This document shows, one piece after another, positions 21,782 to 36,300 of a stretch of 64,000 bases of DNA. Every line of letters starts with the position of its first letter. The stretch's first letter is position 1. The notes beneath the pieces were generated by a model, which was given only the letters and a program-made list of their open reading frames with translations, had not been told where the DNA came from and made no database searches. A program made the position numbers and the translations under genes. The DNA comes from Arcuatula senhousia. Its lineage: Eukaryota; Mollusca; Bivalvia; Mytilida; Mytilidae. Location: assembly GCA_963971305.1 (NCBI GenBank), contig OZ020308.1:35741275-35805274 (forward strand), given 5' to 3'.

Positions 21782-24299
21782 ATGTCCGATTCTTTGACAG
21801 GTGTCTTGGTTGGTTTAGCTGCTGACACAGGGGTTGCTTTGTTGTTGTATTACTTCTACAAGAGAAGTATAAGAGCAGCAACAGAAATTAAGGTGTGTGT
21901 CTTTCAAAAATCACCAGTTTACTTTCAAGTTAATTTATAAATTTCATGACATTTGGATTTTGGCTGTTCACTGATTCAACTGTTCTGTTTAATTTCATCA
22001 TACATATCTGTGTCAAACATTTTTGCTCTGTCCACAGGAGTTTTGGGTTTTCAGAAAGCTCCAAAGTTGCCTAATAGTTTGACCCAAGTAATTTTGCTGT
22101 GTGATGAAGGCAGGCGCAATTCCGAGGGAAGGCATGTAAGCAGGCTTATGTAAAAAAAATTGTCTTTTGCGCCAAATCCAGTAGAAAAAATTCTACCCTT
22201 ATTTTTTCAACCAATGAAACACTCAACAGACACTATCGTTACAACGAGAGTTTCTGTTGTTAATTGATATTCAGTAGTTTTGTCACTGTTTCTATGTTTT
22301 GCATGTTGTCTTTTTTTGTCTAGCTACAATTTAATGTAGTTCCTTTTACATCTTTTAATCTACATATTTATCTACTTATTAAAGCCTGTTTAGGTAAGCA
22401 GCATTATTATAAGCACATGGTTGCATATTGTGATACACAATTACAGACCTGTCTGTAGATTATTTACTTCCTATTTTACAACTTCGCTAACTTTTGACGC
22501 AACTTTCATGACCTAATGTATCAATTGAAATGTCTGTACCAAATGTCAGGACCATTATAATTTTCAATTTCTTTGGAATATCTTCTTGATTTGTCTTTCT
22601 TTCTTGGACATTGAGATTGCACAATCCAAGTTTGTTAGTTTTGACATTTACTTTGTTGTCCTAAATGGTCAGTTTTGTCATAACCTTAATTGGTTCCATT
22701 GCTACTCAAATTGGTATTTAATTCATACACATGATTTATTTCCAGAACGCAAAACTATATGAATTGGATAAGAGTCTCATCGAAGAGCTTAAAAGTTTAC
22801 CAGATAATGCAATTCCCTATGGGTGTGTTGAAGGGGTCACTGCAGCAACAAGAAGTTTGAAAAGCCATTATAAAGATGATATTCAAGGAGTTGTCCGCAA
22901 TGTTGCCCTGATTGAACACAAATCAAAGAGAAGCAATGGGATATGGTATGACTCGCTTACTTTACAAAAATAACTTATATTTTTCTGGGAAAAAAAACTC
23001 ACAAAAAACAGGTTGAAATCAATTTCAAGAATTTGATTTTGAACTTAGTGTATTTATAAATATAAAAAGATTTAAAAGTTAAATGTAAGGAGACAAAACA
23101 GAATGATAAAAGAAAAAAAACAAAGATGTACCAATGGGGCATTTAAATGTTGAAGTCTAAAAAAGCTACCAGTAGCCAAGACAAGATCAGTTGATACAAA
23201 GGAGAAGAACACAAAGAAACAGAAAAAATAAAAAACACCCACATTTAAACAACTGCAATCTAAACATTGTTAACTTTTGTCATATAAGAAGATTTGTTTC
23301 TAGACAAAATGTATTATAGGTTTATAAAATAGAAGATTTTAAACCTTGGAAACAGGGACTCTAACATAATTTCTCCAGTATCTTTATATAATTCTTCAGA
23401 AATTATATGCTAGTGAATGTAATAATATTAAGTTACATGTACTGATAAATATGTTAATATTTACAGTAAAAGGATTTTGTATTGACATCATTGAAAGATA
23501 TTTTTAGTTTGATACACTAAACTTAAGGATTGATTTCCATTTCAGGACTGATGTCAAGAATGTCATTCGTGATGTTATAGATTCTGTTCCCTTTTATCTT
23601 CACAAACCAAAGTGTGATGATGTGAGAGTCCACATTACAGAACCGAAAAGTGCTGAATTTCTATTGGACGAACTGACATCAACTTATGACAATTACCAAA
23701 GTAACCAATCAGGGATCATGCAAAGAGGTCTGGATAGGATATTTGGGGAGGTAACCAAAGGGGTCCACGAATACGAAACCATGTTGGTTCTTGGCACTCC
23801 ATTGCTTGGAATTGGGAAACTACGACTGGAAAATGGAAAGATAACTCTTGGGCCGACAGACAACAAATCTAGATTTATCCTCACAGAGAAAACAAAAGAA
23901 GAAGTGATAAAGCATTTTTCATCCCAATCAAATATCATCAAAATATTTCTAGGAATTGCCACCGTTATTGGCATCGGTTTAGCTGTTGTTATTTTTAAGA
24001 AATTGTACAAAAGATGGGCGGACAAGAGAATGTACGAAAGAATGATGGAAGAGGTTCAAGAAGCTCGTAGAGCTGCTCGATCAGCTGCTCGGGACAGACA
24101 AACAAATGGTGACCGTGACACCTCTGACAATAATTCTTTAGAATGTGTTATATGTTTGTCAAACCCAAGGGAGGTAATTCTGCTAGATTGTGGACATATC
24201 TGTACGTGTTTAGACTGTGTAGAATCATTGCCTCGACCAATCAAATGTCCAGTTTGCCGACGAGATGTGACAGAGTTTAGAGCTGCTTATATAGCATAA
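21782..24299 (+). CDS. MUL1: MUL1/MAPL mitochondrial E3 ubiquitin (SUMO) ligase, 354 aa
   Basis: Three exons join in phase: 21782-21892, 22746-22945 and 23546-24299 (1065 bp with TAA). The protein has an N-terminal hydrophobic segment (about residues 6-25). The central domain contains EGVTAATRSL and NVALIEHKSKRSNGIW, the BAM/GIDE-type intermembrane-space region. A second membrane segment lies at about 234-255 (IIKIFLGIATVIGIGLAVVI). The C-terminal RING carries ligands C304, C307, C319, H321, C325, C328, C338 and C341. Length, topology and RING position match vertebrate MUL1 (about 350 aa), which sits in the outer mitochondrial membrane and modifies mitofusin, Drp1 and other substrates. The ATG opens the first exon's only good frame, and all key residues are present. 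Confidence 0.93.
23100..23270. repeat. Intronic copy of the repeat split by the MULE
   Basis: ACCAATGGGGCATTTAAATG and the following AAGTCTAAAAAAGCTACC text match 19541-19700. It sits in MUL1 intron 2 and gives an empty-site comparison for the MULE insertion. Confidence 0.5.
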
Positions 24300-25420
24300 T
24301 GAAAATAAACAATTATTAATATATTACATGTACAAAGATATTTCATAAATGTCTCTTAGAAAGCAATCATTTTTTTTTCTGAGATTAAAGAGGGGCCTGT
24401 AAATGATGTATTGAATGGATTCATTTAATTTTGTGGGTATCAATTTTTCATGGCTGCCCCAAAAAAGATATATTTTATTGAATTTTCATGATTTGCACCT
24501 ACATGTACATATATTGCTAAAAGCAATCAATGCTAAAATAACACTTTGTTTGATTCTCATGATTCTTTTGGGGTTTTTTATTTTTTTTTTTATTTTGAGT
24601 TTTGTTATTAATTGACTTCATTATAATAAATGGTGTGATTGTTCCATAAATGCCTTCTGAACAAAGCTTATGTGCATTGACTTTTATTCCTTCTAGATAT
24701 TTTGTTTATATGGGTTATATTTTCACTTAAGCTTCTTTGCATGCTTAAGAGATAAATTTTTTAGATCATAAATATATAAATTTTAGCAGCACTGATATTG
24801 AATGGTTTTTTGTTTGGTTTTTTTTGTATATAACAAGTAAAATTTTCAGTGATAGCTTTTATAGATGCCCGAGTGTCTTGAAAATACAAAATACAAAACA
24901 TATAGATTTATGTTTTATTTAAGCAGTACTGATATCGAATTTTCTTTTCTTTATCATGTTTATAGAACAAGAAAAATTGAGAATATTAAACTTGTTTCTA
25001 TTACTAAACTTAAAATTTACTTTTGGCTTTTTAATCAAGAATACAAAACTGTTATCATTTATTTCTGATATTAAGTTAGATTATTTTAGTGGTTTTGTTT
25101 TTGGAAACATGTTTTTTTGTTGATTCAGAGCAGACTTTTTTTACTATAATAATACAGTAATACATGTACATGTATGCACCGTATCATGTTGAGATGATGA
25201 TTTATAATTAAAGATATTGTGTACCATTGTAAAATGTTAGACTTATTATTCGGTTGTTTTTTATCAGTAAGAACAGTATAGTGGATTTGTTTAATTTTGT
25301 TATCAAAGTGAAGATGTTTTGTCCCATTTTTTATTTTCTGTTTTCTTGGGACATTGGAATTTTGTTTTGCATATTATTTTTGCACATAAAACAAATAAAG
25401 AAATTCAAAACAACCATTTC
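24300..25420 (+). terminator. MUL1 3' UTR with two AATAAA signals
   Basis: AATAAA occurs just after the stop (24304-24309) and again at 25394-25399. The second would give a 3' UTR of about 1.1 kb. Part of a CTGTGG-type MITE (GGATTCATTTAATTTTGTGG) lies at about 24415-24455. Which signal is used cannot be told from sequence. Confidence 0.5.
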
Positions 25421-27320
25421 TTAGTAAAATTATTGAATTAAAAAAGGCCACAAAAGTCAAAATCTGGAAGCAACAACACAATAGAGTCAAATTCTTATAT
25501 CTACACATACCTATGATATAGAAATTTCACAATCAGTATAGGTTTTTGACTGTAGTTTCTAGAATGTCAGGAATTGGGCATTCAAGGTAAAGTTTTCATA
25601 AAGTCTCAGCAACTACTCATCAAAGCAATTAATAAATTTGACATCAGCATGGAATACCAATTTGTGGAATATTCAGGTCTTAGCTCATTTACTTCCTGTT
25701 TAAAGAAATCTTACCAACTTTGTGTTCCAATTTTATGATGATCAGAATGCAAAGTTTGTTCTTTTAGAAACGAAAGAATATGGAATATGTGCCAGAAAGA
25801 CACAATCCACATATTGAAATGATTTTGATAAATGTACAATGCAAAATTTCAATGCGTGTGAAGCGGTTTTCTGGATTAACCTTCATCAGACACGCTAGGA
25901 GTAAAAAACTTGGAAAACCGGTAGAACATTAGATTGGATAAAAAAAAGCAGAAGCCAAAAATATTACAACAATGACCAAACAGATAAATTTATTATTTTT
26001 TCAAAGAAAAAGCCAAATGTTGTCAAATTTTGGAAATATGGAAACGTGTCTTTCCAACACATATTCCAGTACTCGAAAATATATAAGAGCATACAACTGA
26101 AGCTAGGGGAAGCTTTCTATGGCCTCCAAACGGCACTAAAGCCAAACTCTGAAGTAATATACAAAACTAATGTCTCCACCTGTTTTCTTAAGAAAACCAG
26201 GCTCAAAGAGGCACAACTCCGACAAAAGTATGAAAACAGAAACTTCGTTGTAATTTGCCCAACACTTGATGTGCCATATACTAGCTTCAAACCAAGTTTC
26301 ATTAAATTTGGTTGAATAGTTTCAAAGGAGTTGATTGGAACAGACCATAAAATTTCCTTTAAAATTAAACTTGGTTAAACAGTCTACATATGAAACTTTG
26401 GACTTCAGTAATAGATTATTGAACATGTTAAAGTTTTAACACCATTTGACACAATACATGATCAAGATAGCATTAATAAAAATGGATGCCATATTTTTAT
26501 ACAGCCACTTCAAAGAAGAAGGAATATACATGTGAACTCTTTTATCCTTTTCTGTCCCTCAATCCATCTGTAAAATAATTTCCATCACAGTTTTCTAAGC
26601 AATTACATGTACATGATGCAGAGGTCTGAAAATATGTATGTAGCTTTTAAAGTGCAATATGGTGTATATGAATTGTATGCTCCCAGGCAGAGGCGGATCC
26701 AGAAATTCTGAAAAGAGGGGGCCCACTGATTGGCGTAAGAGGGGCCCACTCTAATCACGCTTCAATGATTTCCTATATACATGTATTAAACCAATTTTTT
26801 CTGCCAAAAGAAGGGGCCCGGCCCCCCTAGGCCCCCCCTGGATCCACCTATGCCAGGTCATTTATTTGGATCCCATTTACTGAATACTGTTTACACATGT
26901 CATAATTTGGGGAGCAGGGGGTATCTCTAGTGAACATAAGCCCACAGATTTTATTTTATTTTCTGGCAGGTGTTTAAAAAGCTAAAAAAGCTATGAAACT
27001 GGACAGTCTACTTCATTTTTATATAAAGACTGGAAATGTGAGACCTTAAACTTTAGCCAAATGACAATTTCTTTCTTTAACATCTTGTAAGCTTTCATCT
27101 GTGTAAATATCACGAAATTCTATCAAGGGCATACAAAAGTTATGCTCCAAACTGACTGACCAAAAGCCAAACCCTATAGTCCTCCACAAAAATACAGGAA
27201 CAAAAATACATGAAGTGACTAGAAAATATTTTCTAACATTAGAAGAACAAGAATGGAAATATGAGACCATAAACATTTGAGTTAGGTATAATACATGATA
27301 AAATAAATAACATCATATTA
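25421..27320. other. Convergent intergenic spacer between MUL1 and TRMT2A
   Basis: No gene is seen. A repeat at about 26270-26330 (CCAAGTTTCATTAAATTTGG, AGTTTCAAAGGAG) is related to text inside the F5/F8 elements. An hAT-like MITE lies at 26688-26852. Confidence 0.5.
26688..26852. mobile_element. hAT-like MITE, 165 bp
   Basis: Ends are CAGAGGCGGATCCAG and CTGGATCCACCTATG, inverted with few mismatches. CCAGG occurs on each side (26683-26687 and 26853-26857) as a probable target duplication. The interior is rich in GGGGCCC, with no coding capacity. Confidence 0.7.
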
Positions 27321-27322
27321 AT

Positions 27323-27333
27323 TTTATTTTATT
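27323..27333 (-). terminator. TRMT2A poly(A) signals
   Basis: Two overlapping TTTATT words on the plus strand (AATAAA on the minus strand) lie about 20 bp beyond the TRMT2A stop. This would give a very short 3' UTR; longer forms are possible. Confidence 0.45.
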
Positions 27334-27348
27334 ATAATCATGCTATTT

Positions 27349-30300
27349 TCAAGAGCTGTCATCTTCTGCAACAGTTGCTACTGTCCTTTGAGGGAGTTCC
27401 CTATCAAACATAAGGATCATTTCACAATGTTTGGTGTGAGGGAATAAGTCAATAGGTATGGCCTTTACTGGCTTGTAAGGTTCTCCTTTCTTCTTCTTGG
27501 AGGTTTTCCTTGTTAAACTGAAAAGGAAATTGTGAAGTGTCATTTTATCATTCAATATACATGTAGTATATGAATTTAATACATCTGTATGGAGATTTAA
27601 GGCAAATATGTATATGCACACTACTATTACTTAAAATCACTATCTTATTATTTTTTCAAGGGTAGAACAAGAACTTGTATTTTGATAAGTTTTGATTACT
27701 GGTGCATATCTTTTCCTGCAGGTGTATCTTTTTGCAGATTTTCATTGCCTGCCAATATAGCAAAAATCTATTAAAGTCAAAAATGGCCAGATTTTCATTT
27801 AACAGGAAAAAGTTGAGCCACAGACCTGAAATCAAATCCCACCTAATAGGACCCCACCCTGATGCTGCATAAAACATTTCAAGAGGCTGAGAAAACAGTT
27901 ACAAAAATTTCTTCACAACCAGCAAGACATTCACTATTTTTTTACCCCTGCCGCAACGCAACAGAGGGACCTAGTAATGGTCTTCGTCCGTCCGTTCGTG
28001 TGTCCGTCACACTTTTGTGAGCGCAACTCCTCTGAGACTGCACAACAGATTTTGATGAAATTTTGAAGGATTGTTTGTCACCCACCATATGCGGCAGTGG
28101 GGGACATTGGCTATGTATGGCAATCTTGTTAACTCAGATTTTTCACTCTATGAAATCGGGCCAAAAATTAGCACACCATGAAATTTACTAGGTTTACAGT
28201 AGTAAAATTCATATTGAGATGTGGAATTCACTTTCTGATAGAATAAAAAAATTGTCAATCTTCATATATTTACATTGATATCACATCAATAATCTTACTT
28301 ACTCGATAAAATTATTAGTGGCTGCTTTAGGGTTACATGACACATAAATCAACTTAGTAAGAAATGGACACATTCTGATGGCCTGTATGACTCTTGGATC
28401 TGTAATAAAGAATATGACATTTATAAGGCTTATCATTAATCAGCATTTTAATATGTCCAGACCTATTGATCTTAAATGTGGAAAATTTCAGTATCATCTA
28501 TCCATATATAACTTATCTCCATAGCATTTTTTAGCAACTATATAATGCAGTATTCATGTATAATATTATTTTGCATATCCATACTAGAGTCTGCAGTCGG
28601 ATTAAGCTTTTTCATGCATGTAGGTCTTCAATTTCATGTTTCTCAAAATATATAAAACTTTTTACACCATAGACAACATACTGTAAACCATTTTTTTTGT
28701 GTGACAACAATATTTCGTGTTTTACTGTCATAATGCTATTTGGCTGCTATTTATTTTCATGGTCTATTGAAAAAAATATCAAATTACTATAACAAGAGTT
28801 GACACTAAAGTATGTCTGGCCTGTCAGCATTATCACTGAACTCCTTGAAGGTCTAGCTGGGCCATGTAGATACCATTATCCCCAAAATATCAAATGCCTA
28901 GCTATAATATTATACTTTTCACTTAACTCATTTTCGACCCAAATATTATCTAAGTTCACAAAGTCACTGAACCGTGACAATGGGGTCAGGGTCACACAAC
29001 ATGGTGTCAGTTGTCTAAACCAAAACCCCAGATGCCTAGCTATTTATTATACTTTTAACTTAATCTATTTTCCACAAAAGGTTTTAATTGTCCCAAAAAT
29101 CATTTAAGTTCACAGAGTCACTGAACCATGAAAATTGTGTCAAGGTCACAAGACATGGTGTCAGTTGCATAGACCATAACTCCAGGTGTCCGTATACCAG
29201 ATATCAGATGCCTAGCTATTATACTTTTCTTGTAATTCATTTTCCACAAAAGTCTTACAAAGGGGTTATTTAGCCTGAAAAAAACATCTAAGTTTACAGA
29301 GTCGCTATACCATGAAATTGGGGTCAGTATCAAATGGAATGGTGCTAGTTACGTAGACCATAACCCCAACTGTCAGTATACCAAATATCAAATGCCTAGC
29401 TATTTTACTTTTCTTGTTATTCATTTTCCACAAAGTCTTACAATAAGTTTACGCCATCGGCGCCTCCGCCGTCGCCGCCACCGGAAAGTATTACCTTTGT
29501 CTCGCCTTCAGCGACTAAAGTCGCAGGCGAGACAAAAATGAGTTAATTGGCGACTATTTATTTTTCAGAAATTTCTGTTCCTTGCGAAATCAACGCATAT
29601 AAAATCTTATGAAAATAAGTTGGTTTACAAAACATACACAAAATTTTGTGATTTTAGATTTTAAGATGCAGAAGCCAGGTATTTTGCTTTATTTTTAGTC
29701 ATAGCATTTATGATGAGTTTCATTCGGTTAAAACAAGCCAGTTAGTGGTGTTTAGGTGATGAATCTTGTATACCTTGTTTGCCTTACAATATTTTTCCCC
29801 AAAACTTACGTATGCCTGCTCTGGGTGGATCCAGCACCGCTACAACATCAGTTGTATGAATAGATTTCATCACATTTGTCATCAGATCCTCAGCCTTACC
29901 ACAGTAATATCTACAGTTGTAAATTTCTGAAAAATATCAATTTACACTTAATTAAAGACAACTTGATTATAATTTTGGGATTAGTATTGGATTTTTTATA
30001 TTATATTTTTAATTTGGGCTGATGCAAAACAGTCAGCAGCAATCCCTGGTCACATTGAAGGCTGCTGGCCGTCTTCAATTGTAGATTTTGTAAATTGCTA
30101 CTTGTTTATGTGGGTTGTTTTGCATACACTTATCCAACATCTCATTTTTGTCAATTAATTAAAGCATGATGGACTTAATTAAACAGACAAGTTGATAAAG
30201 ACAAGAGGAATTAATATATTCTACTTGTGATCATATTTTGATATTCACCTGACAAAATTAACTATCCTATAAATATTCCATTCACAGAATGTTTATAGCC

Positions 30301-33300
30301 AGGCCATTAAAATAAGTTGAATGTTTCAAAGGAACACAAATGTATTTTAACCCCAATTACTACGAAGAAGAAATCTGGCTTAGGACATCAATTCTCATAC
30401 CAACCATCATGCAAAATTTTTGATCATTTTCTAGTGTAATTTAAGAAAATCTTTATTCAACTGTGTGCAAGTACACAACCCAAAGTTACATAGGGCTGCT
30501 CCATTTAAATCAATGTTAGAGTGGGGGAATGCTTTCTTTTTCTGTTGGTGGGGGGGTTAAATTGCATTTTGTTGAGGGTGTTTGATGATTTTTTTTTACA
30601 TCGGTTGAGTTTGGGAGAGGGGATCACAAAGTGTGCCCCCATGTAAAGGAGTAGAGCCACGAAGGCCCCAAAATGGCCCAAAAATTCAACTTTGATATAT
30701 CTGCTTGTAGTTGCTGCATAAATGTTCATTAGTCTTTATATTTCAAGAATTGCAATATTTTTTCCTTCAATTATTTATTAATAAGGAGAGCAGTGAGGTA
30801 AAATATATACTATTTTGTGAACAAGTGTGGCCACTAAAAGTATGTCTCGCCTGCCGGCACCATCACTAAAATCAACTACCTAAGCTTTCATTTCTTGATA
30901 TAAACACAAAAAGTGTATGCATGCCTAATAACAGATGCCTAGTTATTATACTATTCAAGCAATCCATTGTCTACACAAGAATTACAAAAAGTTTTCTGTC
31001 TGAAAAAAGAAGACTTAAGTTCACAGAGTCACTGGAGCGTAAAAATAGGGTCATGGTCACATGGCATGGTGACAGTTGCATTGTCCATAACCGCAACTGT
31101 CTGTGTACCCAATATCAGATGCCTAGCAATTATTACTTTCCAGCAATTCATCATCCAAAAAAGTCTTACAAAAAAGTTTTTCAGCCTGAAAAAGACCTAA
31201 GTTCACAGAGTCACTAGAGCGTGAAAATGGGGTCAGGGTCACGCAGCATGGATACAGTTGCATAGACCATAACCTAAACTGTCTGTATACCTAATATCAG
31301 ATGCCTAGCTAATATACTTTTCCAGCAATTCATCGTCCACAAAAGTCTTACAAAAAAGTTTTCGGCCTGAAAAAAGACCTAAGTTCACACAGTCACTGGA
31401 GCGTGAAAATGGGGTCAGGGTTACACGACATGGTGAGAGTTGCGTTGACCATAACCTAAACTGTCTGTATACCTAATATCAGATGCCTAGCTAATATACT
31501 TTTCCAGCAATTCATCGTCATCAAAAGTCGTACAAAAAAGTTTAAGGCCTGAAAAAAGACCTAAGTTCACAAAGTCTCTGGAGCGTGAAAATGGGGTCAG
31601 GGTCACATGGCATGGTGACAGTTGTGTAGACCATAACCTGAACTGTCTGTATACCAAATATCAGATGCCTAGCTAATACACTTTTCCAGCAATTCATCGT
31701 CCACAAAAGTCTTACAAAAAAGTTTTCGGCCTGAAAAAAGACCTAAGTTCACAGAGTCACTGGAGCGTAAAAATGGGGTCAGGGTTACACGACATGGTGA
31801 CAGTTGCGTAGACCATAACCTGAACTGTCTGTATACCAAATATCAGATGCCTAGCTAATATACTTTTCCAGCAATTTATCGTCCACAAAAGTCTTACAAA
31901 ACAGTTTTCGGCCTGAAAAAAGACCTAAGTTCACAGAGTCACTGGAGTTTGAAAATGGGGTCAGGGTCACACGGCATGGTGACAGTTGCGTAGACCATAA
32001 CCTGAACTGTCTGTATACCAAATATCAGATGCCTAGCTATTATACTTTTCAAAAAATTCATTGTCCACAAAAGTCTTACAAAAAAGTTTACGACGCCGCC
32101 GCCGCCGTCGCCGCTGCCGGAAAGTAATACCTATGTCTCGCCTTCCGCGACTATTCGTCGCAGGCGAGACAAAAATAACAATTTGTGACAGTTTTCCTTG
32201 ATTTTCATGTATAAACCAATGAATATGAAACGGGCCACATCTGTCGACCAAAATTATTTAGTGATAGAATTGTATATTATGACATTATGAATTAATTATT
32301 AAAAAATTATGATGGTCGAGGAATGTGGCCAATACTAATTTTGACGAAATATCAGAGAAACCAGTAAAAATGTGTGAAAAATGGAGAATTTTCAAATTTA
32401 TGGCCTGTTTAAAGTCTCAAGGCTATTCCTGTGGCGTGAATATTTTGCTAAATCTTACAGATATGTAAAGTTTGTTCATACCTTAACATACATGTAATTT
32501 AGTTAAATATTTGACAAGTTATAGTAGTTGAAAAAATAGTGAAAATACCGGGCCGATTTAGGGCCTTCTTGGCTCTACTCCTTTAAATGGAACAGCCCTT
32601 ACCATTCCTCCTGGCATTTTCCCTAGCATCAGCTACAGCTTGTTCACAGAGCTCTACCCCGATCACCTGATCTACTTTCTGTAATAGAAAATTACACCAT
32701 ACAGTTTTACAAAATGTAGACCAATTCCATCAATTCATATATTTGGACAGAAAAATTACTCCACAGATAGGTATTTCTATGGTTTTGTTAAAGGCAAAAG
32801 TAGGTTAATAGACAAAAATACAAATGTAAAATCAACATATGTAAAAGTTGTCAGCAGTTATAGAATTTTTGCAATTAGATTAAAATCTCTTGAACAAATT
32901 GGCTGATTTAGAGATTTTGCTTTATAGTGGGTGACTGACAGACAAAACAGCACACCCAACTTGTTTATTATTCAACGATAAAATATATTAAGTGGTATCC
33001 ATCCTTTTTGGATCTTCCAATGAAATGATGCTAAGATAAAATACTAGTCATTTTGAAATTTGGTAAAAGACAACAAAACAACAAATTACCAGACCACCTA
33101 CCTTTGCCATAGAAATTCCAATAGTACCAGTCCCACAACAAATGTCAAGAACTGTTGTGTTTGGTCCAACATTACACCAATCAGCTATCTGACTGTATAA
33201 AACTTCTGCTCCTAATGTGTTTACTGAAAATTGAGAATAAATTGAGAATAATTGACAAACATGTTAATATGTGGCATCATTATTGAACAATGTGTTGAAT

Positions 33301-36300
33301 ATCTGTAAAATTCATGAAAATCAGGAAGGTTGTAGTTTCAAGAACTTTTATTCGGGCGACAAAAAATCTTAAATCCCTGAAGAAAAACTTTTACAATCAA
33401 ATGATGATGAATGGAATTTTTCCTTTTTATTTTAAAGTTCTTTTAATTTTTCAATAAACAGACTTAAATTTGAGCAGAATTATTACTACATGTAATTAAA
33501 ATTATACACCAGTCAATTACCTTAATTTATGCTTATCCACTAATACAATACTCTAAAAGGTGTGTGTGTCTGTGTGTTGGGGTTTATCGCCCTATATCGA
33601 CGCACCTGGGTCATTAGGGTATTCAGTTTTACTGGTAGAGGAAACCAGAGTACAAGGAAAAAACCAACGACCTTGGGCACATAACTGACAAACCTTATCA
33701 CATATAGGTGGGGAAGTCCCTTTTTTTGTAAGTTACAAACAGACTCGAACACCACCTGAGAGGTGATCGGCTAGTGATCAATAGTGTGGTATTTAAACCA
33801 GCGCCTTAGACCACTTGGCCACCCAAGCCCCTAACGTAAAAGGATATATTTCTTTATTTTCTATACAACTATTGCAACATAAATCTGTCTTATCAAAAAA
33901 TACCTTGAAAGAAAGCATCTGGTGAAATCCTAAACTTTAGATCAAACAACTTCTCTTCTATATACTGAAATTGTAAATGTCACATGAATTATATACATGT
34001 ACATTGATATTTTCTGGTTGTTGTTATAACAAGCTACACTTAGTCATCAACTTAAAAATAAGGTCATGAAGGTAGTAAATATTTTCCATATATATTTATT
34101 CAAATTGTGTGACAGTTGTTTAAAAGAAAAACTTTTTTATCATTAGCAACAATATCTGTTAACTATGAAATAATTTTAATTGAAAATTCTTTTTTATTAT
34201 TATCAACAATATCTGTTGAAAATAAAATTATCTAACATGTGGAAAACTTAGACTAAAATGGTCCATTTGTATCTAATACCTTATCACCATGTATGTGTTC
34301 ATATTCTGCCTCTGTAGTTCCTGTCTGACTGAAGAATAAAAGACATTGAAACAATTATAAATTTTTACTTATACATGTACATTGTATCTAATGTTTGTTG
34401 TTTAATATAATCCAATCAATTACCTCTCCTTAGACAATGATGGCAAACGCTGGAAATAAGTGTAAGTCTTGGAATTTTGCATGCAATGTGTTGTCCAATA
34501 TTACAATTAACAAGAGCTCTAGGTCCTCGACCTGGCAAAACTTAAGACCATGAACATTGAACTATTAAACCTGAAAACAAGATGCTTCTTTTAAACCTAA
34601 AACACTTTAAATTTATGTTTGTAAGTTTAATGAAATTATATCAAGGCATTTAAAGGACATAGATTTTTGTTATTTTTATCCTTACCCAATTTGACCAACA
34701 CTAAATCTATCATTGGAAAAGCTATAGCAAGCAGGAACTGCTAAATCTTCCGGATCACCCGAGTTCACTCTGGTTTTAACTTGGATTTACATTGCTGATT
34801 GCAGTTTGTTTGCTATGTGTGTTTTTAGTTTGTTTTATGGTTTGTTTTGTTGTGATGTTTTTTTGTCTACCGATTTTGTCTTTGTCTTTTCAGATTTATG
34901 ACATTTGACTGCTCCTTTGGTACACCTTTGCTTCTTGTTACCAAATATCAGCATCCTAGTTGTAATAACAGCTGTATTATGAGTAATTGAAAAGTGTAAC
35001 GGAAATTTGGAGGGACACACATAAAGCAGTATAACCCCTTATTCTTGGAGGTGGGGTATAATTATGGTTGTTTCATGGATGCTGTGTTATGTAAATTCAT
35101 TTCATATCTCATTACAAATGAATCTATAGATACTATAAGGTTTAAATCACTTACACAGAACTGTACGTCCTCCAGTATAAACTGCTGACTTTGCAATCCT
35201 TCCCTGGACCATCAGTAAAATAATTCACCAACTCCTGTTTCTCTTTTGCTATGGCATCCTTTAAAATCAAATTTACATTATAGATTTAGACAAGGTATGG
35301 TAAGGGCTTTTTTTGGCCCCTTTCTCAAAAGTGAAATTGTATGCTAAAATATTGATTTAAATGATATTAAGTAATGAAAGTTAATAAATTTAAATGTTTT
35401 AAATAAATAATAGATCAGATCTAATTTTACCATTTGATCAAACTTGATGAAAAAAAGGCTTTTTCTCAAAATTACTCATTACAAAATGTGATATATTTTT
35501 TGTATGTTTTGGCTAATACATGTAGAAAATAATGAGATGTGGAATAAGTGTACGCGACACAACCCATAATTAAGCGGCAATTTAGAACAAGTGTGGCCAC
35601 TAAAAGTATGTCTCGCCTGCCGGCACCATCACTAAAATCAACTACCTAAGCTTTCATTTCTTGATATAAACACAAAAAGCGTCAGTATACCTAATAACAG
35701 ATGCCTAGTTATTATACTATTCAAGCAATCCATTGTCCACACAAGTATTATAAAAAGTTTTCTGTCTGAAAAAAAGACCTAAGTTCACAGAGTCACTGGA
35801 GCGTAAAAATGGAGTCATGGTCACATGGCATGGTGACAGTTGCGTTGTCCATAACCGCAACTGTCTGTTTCCCCAATATCAGATGCCTAGCTATTATAAC
35901 TTTCCAGCAATTCATCGTCCATAAAAGTCTTACAAAAAAGTTTTTCGGCATGAAAAAGACCTAAGTTCACAGATTCACTGGAGCGTAAAAATGAGGTCAG
36001 GGTCACACGGCATGGTGACAGTTGCATAGACCATAACCTGAACTGTCTGTATACTAAATATCAGATGCCTAGCTATTATACTTTTCAAGCAATTCATCGT
36101 CCACAAAAGTCTTACAAAAAAGTTTTTCGGCCTGAAAAAGACCTAAGTTCACAGAGTCACTGGAGCGTGAAAATGAGGTCAGGGTCACACGGCATGGTGA
36201 CAGTTGCGTAGACCATAACCTGAACTGTCTGTATACCAAATATCAGATGCCTAGCTATTATACTTTTCAAGCAAATCATTGTCCACAAAAGTCTTACAAA

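Noticed and set aside
33741..33832. Functional tRNA-Leu/Ser gene
   Set aside because: Boxes A and B are present but the acceptor stem and arms are degenerate. The sequence continues into a SINE body and microsatellite tail.
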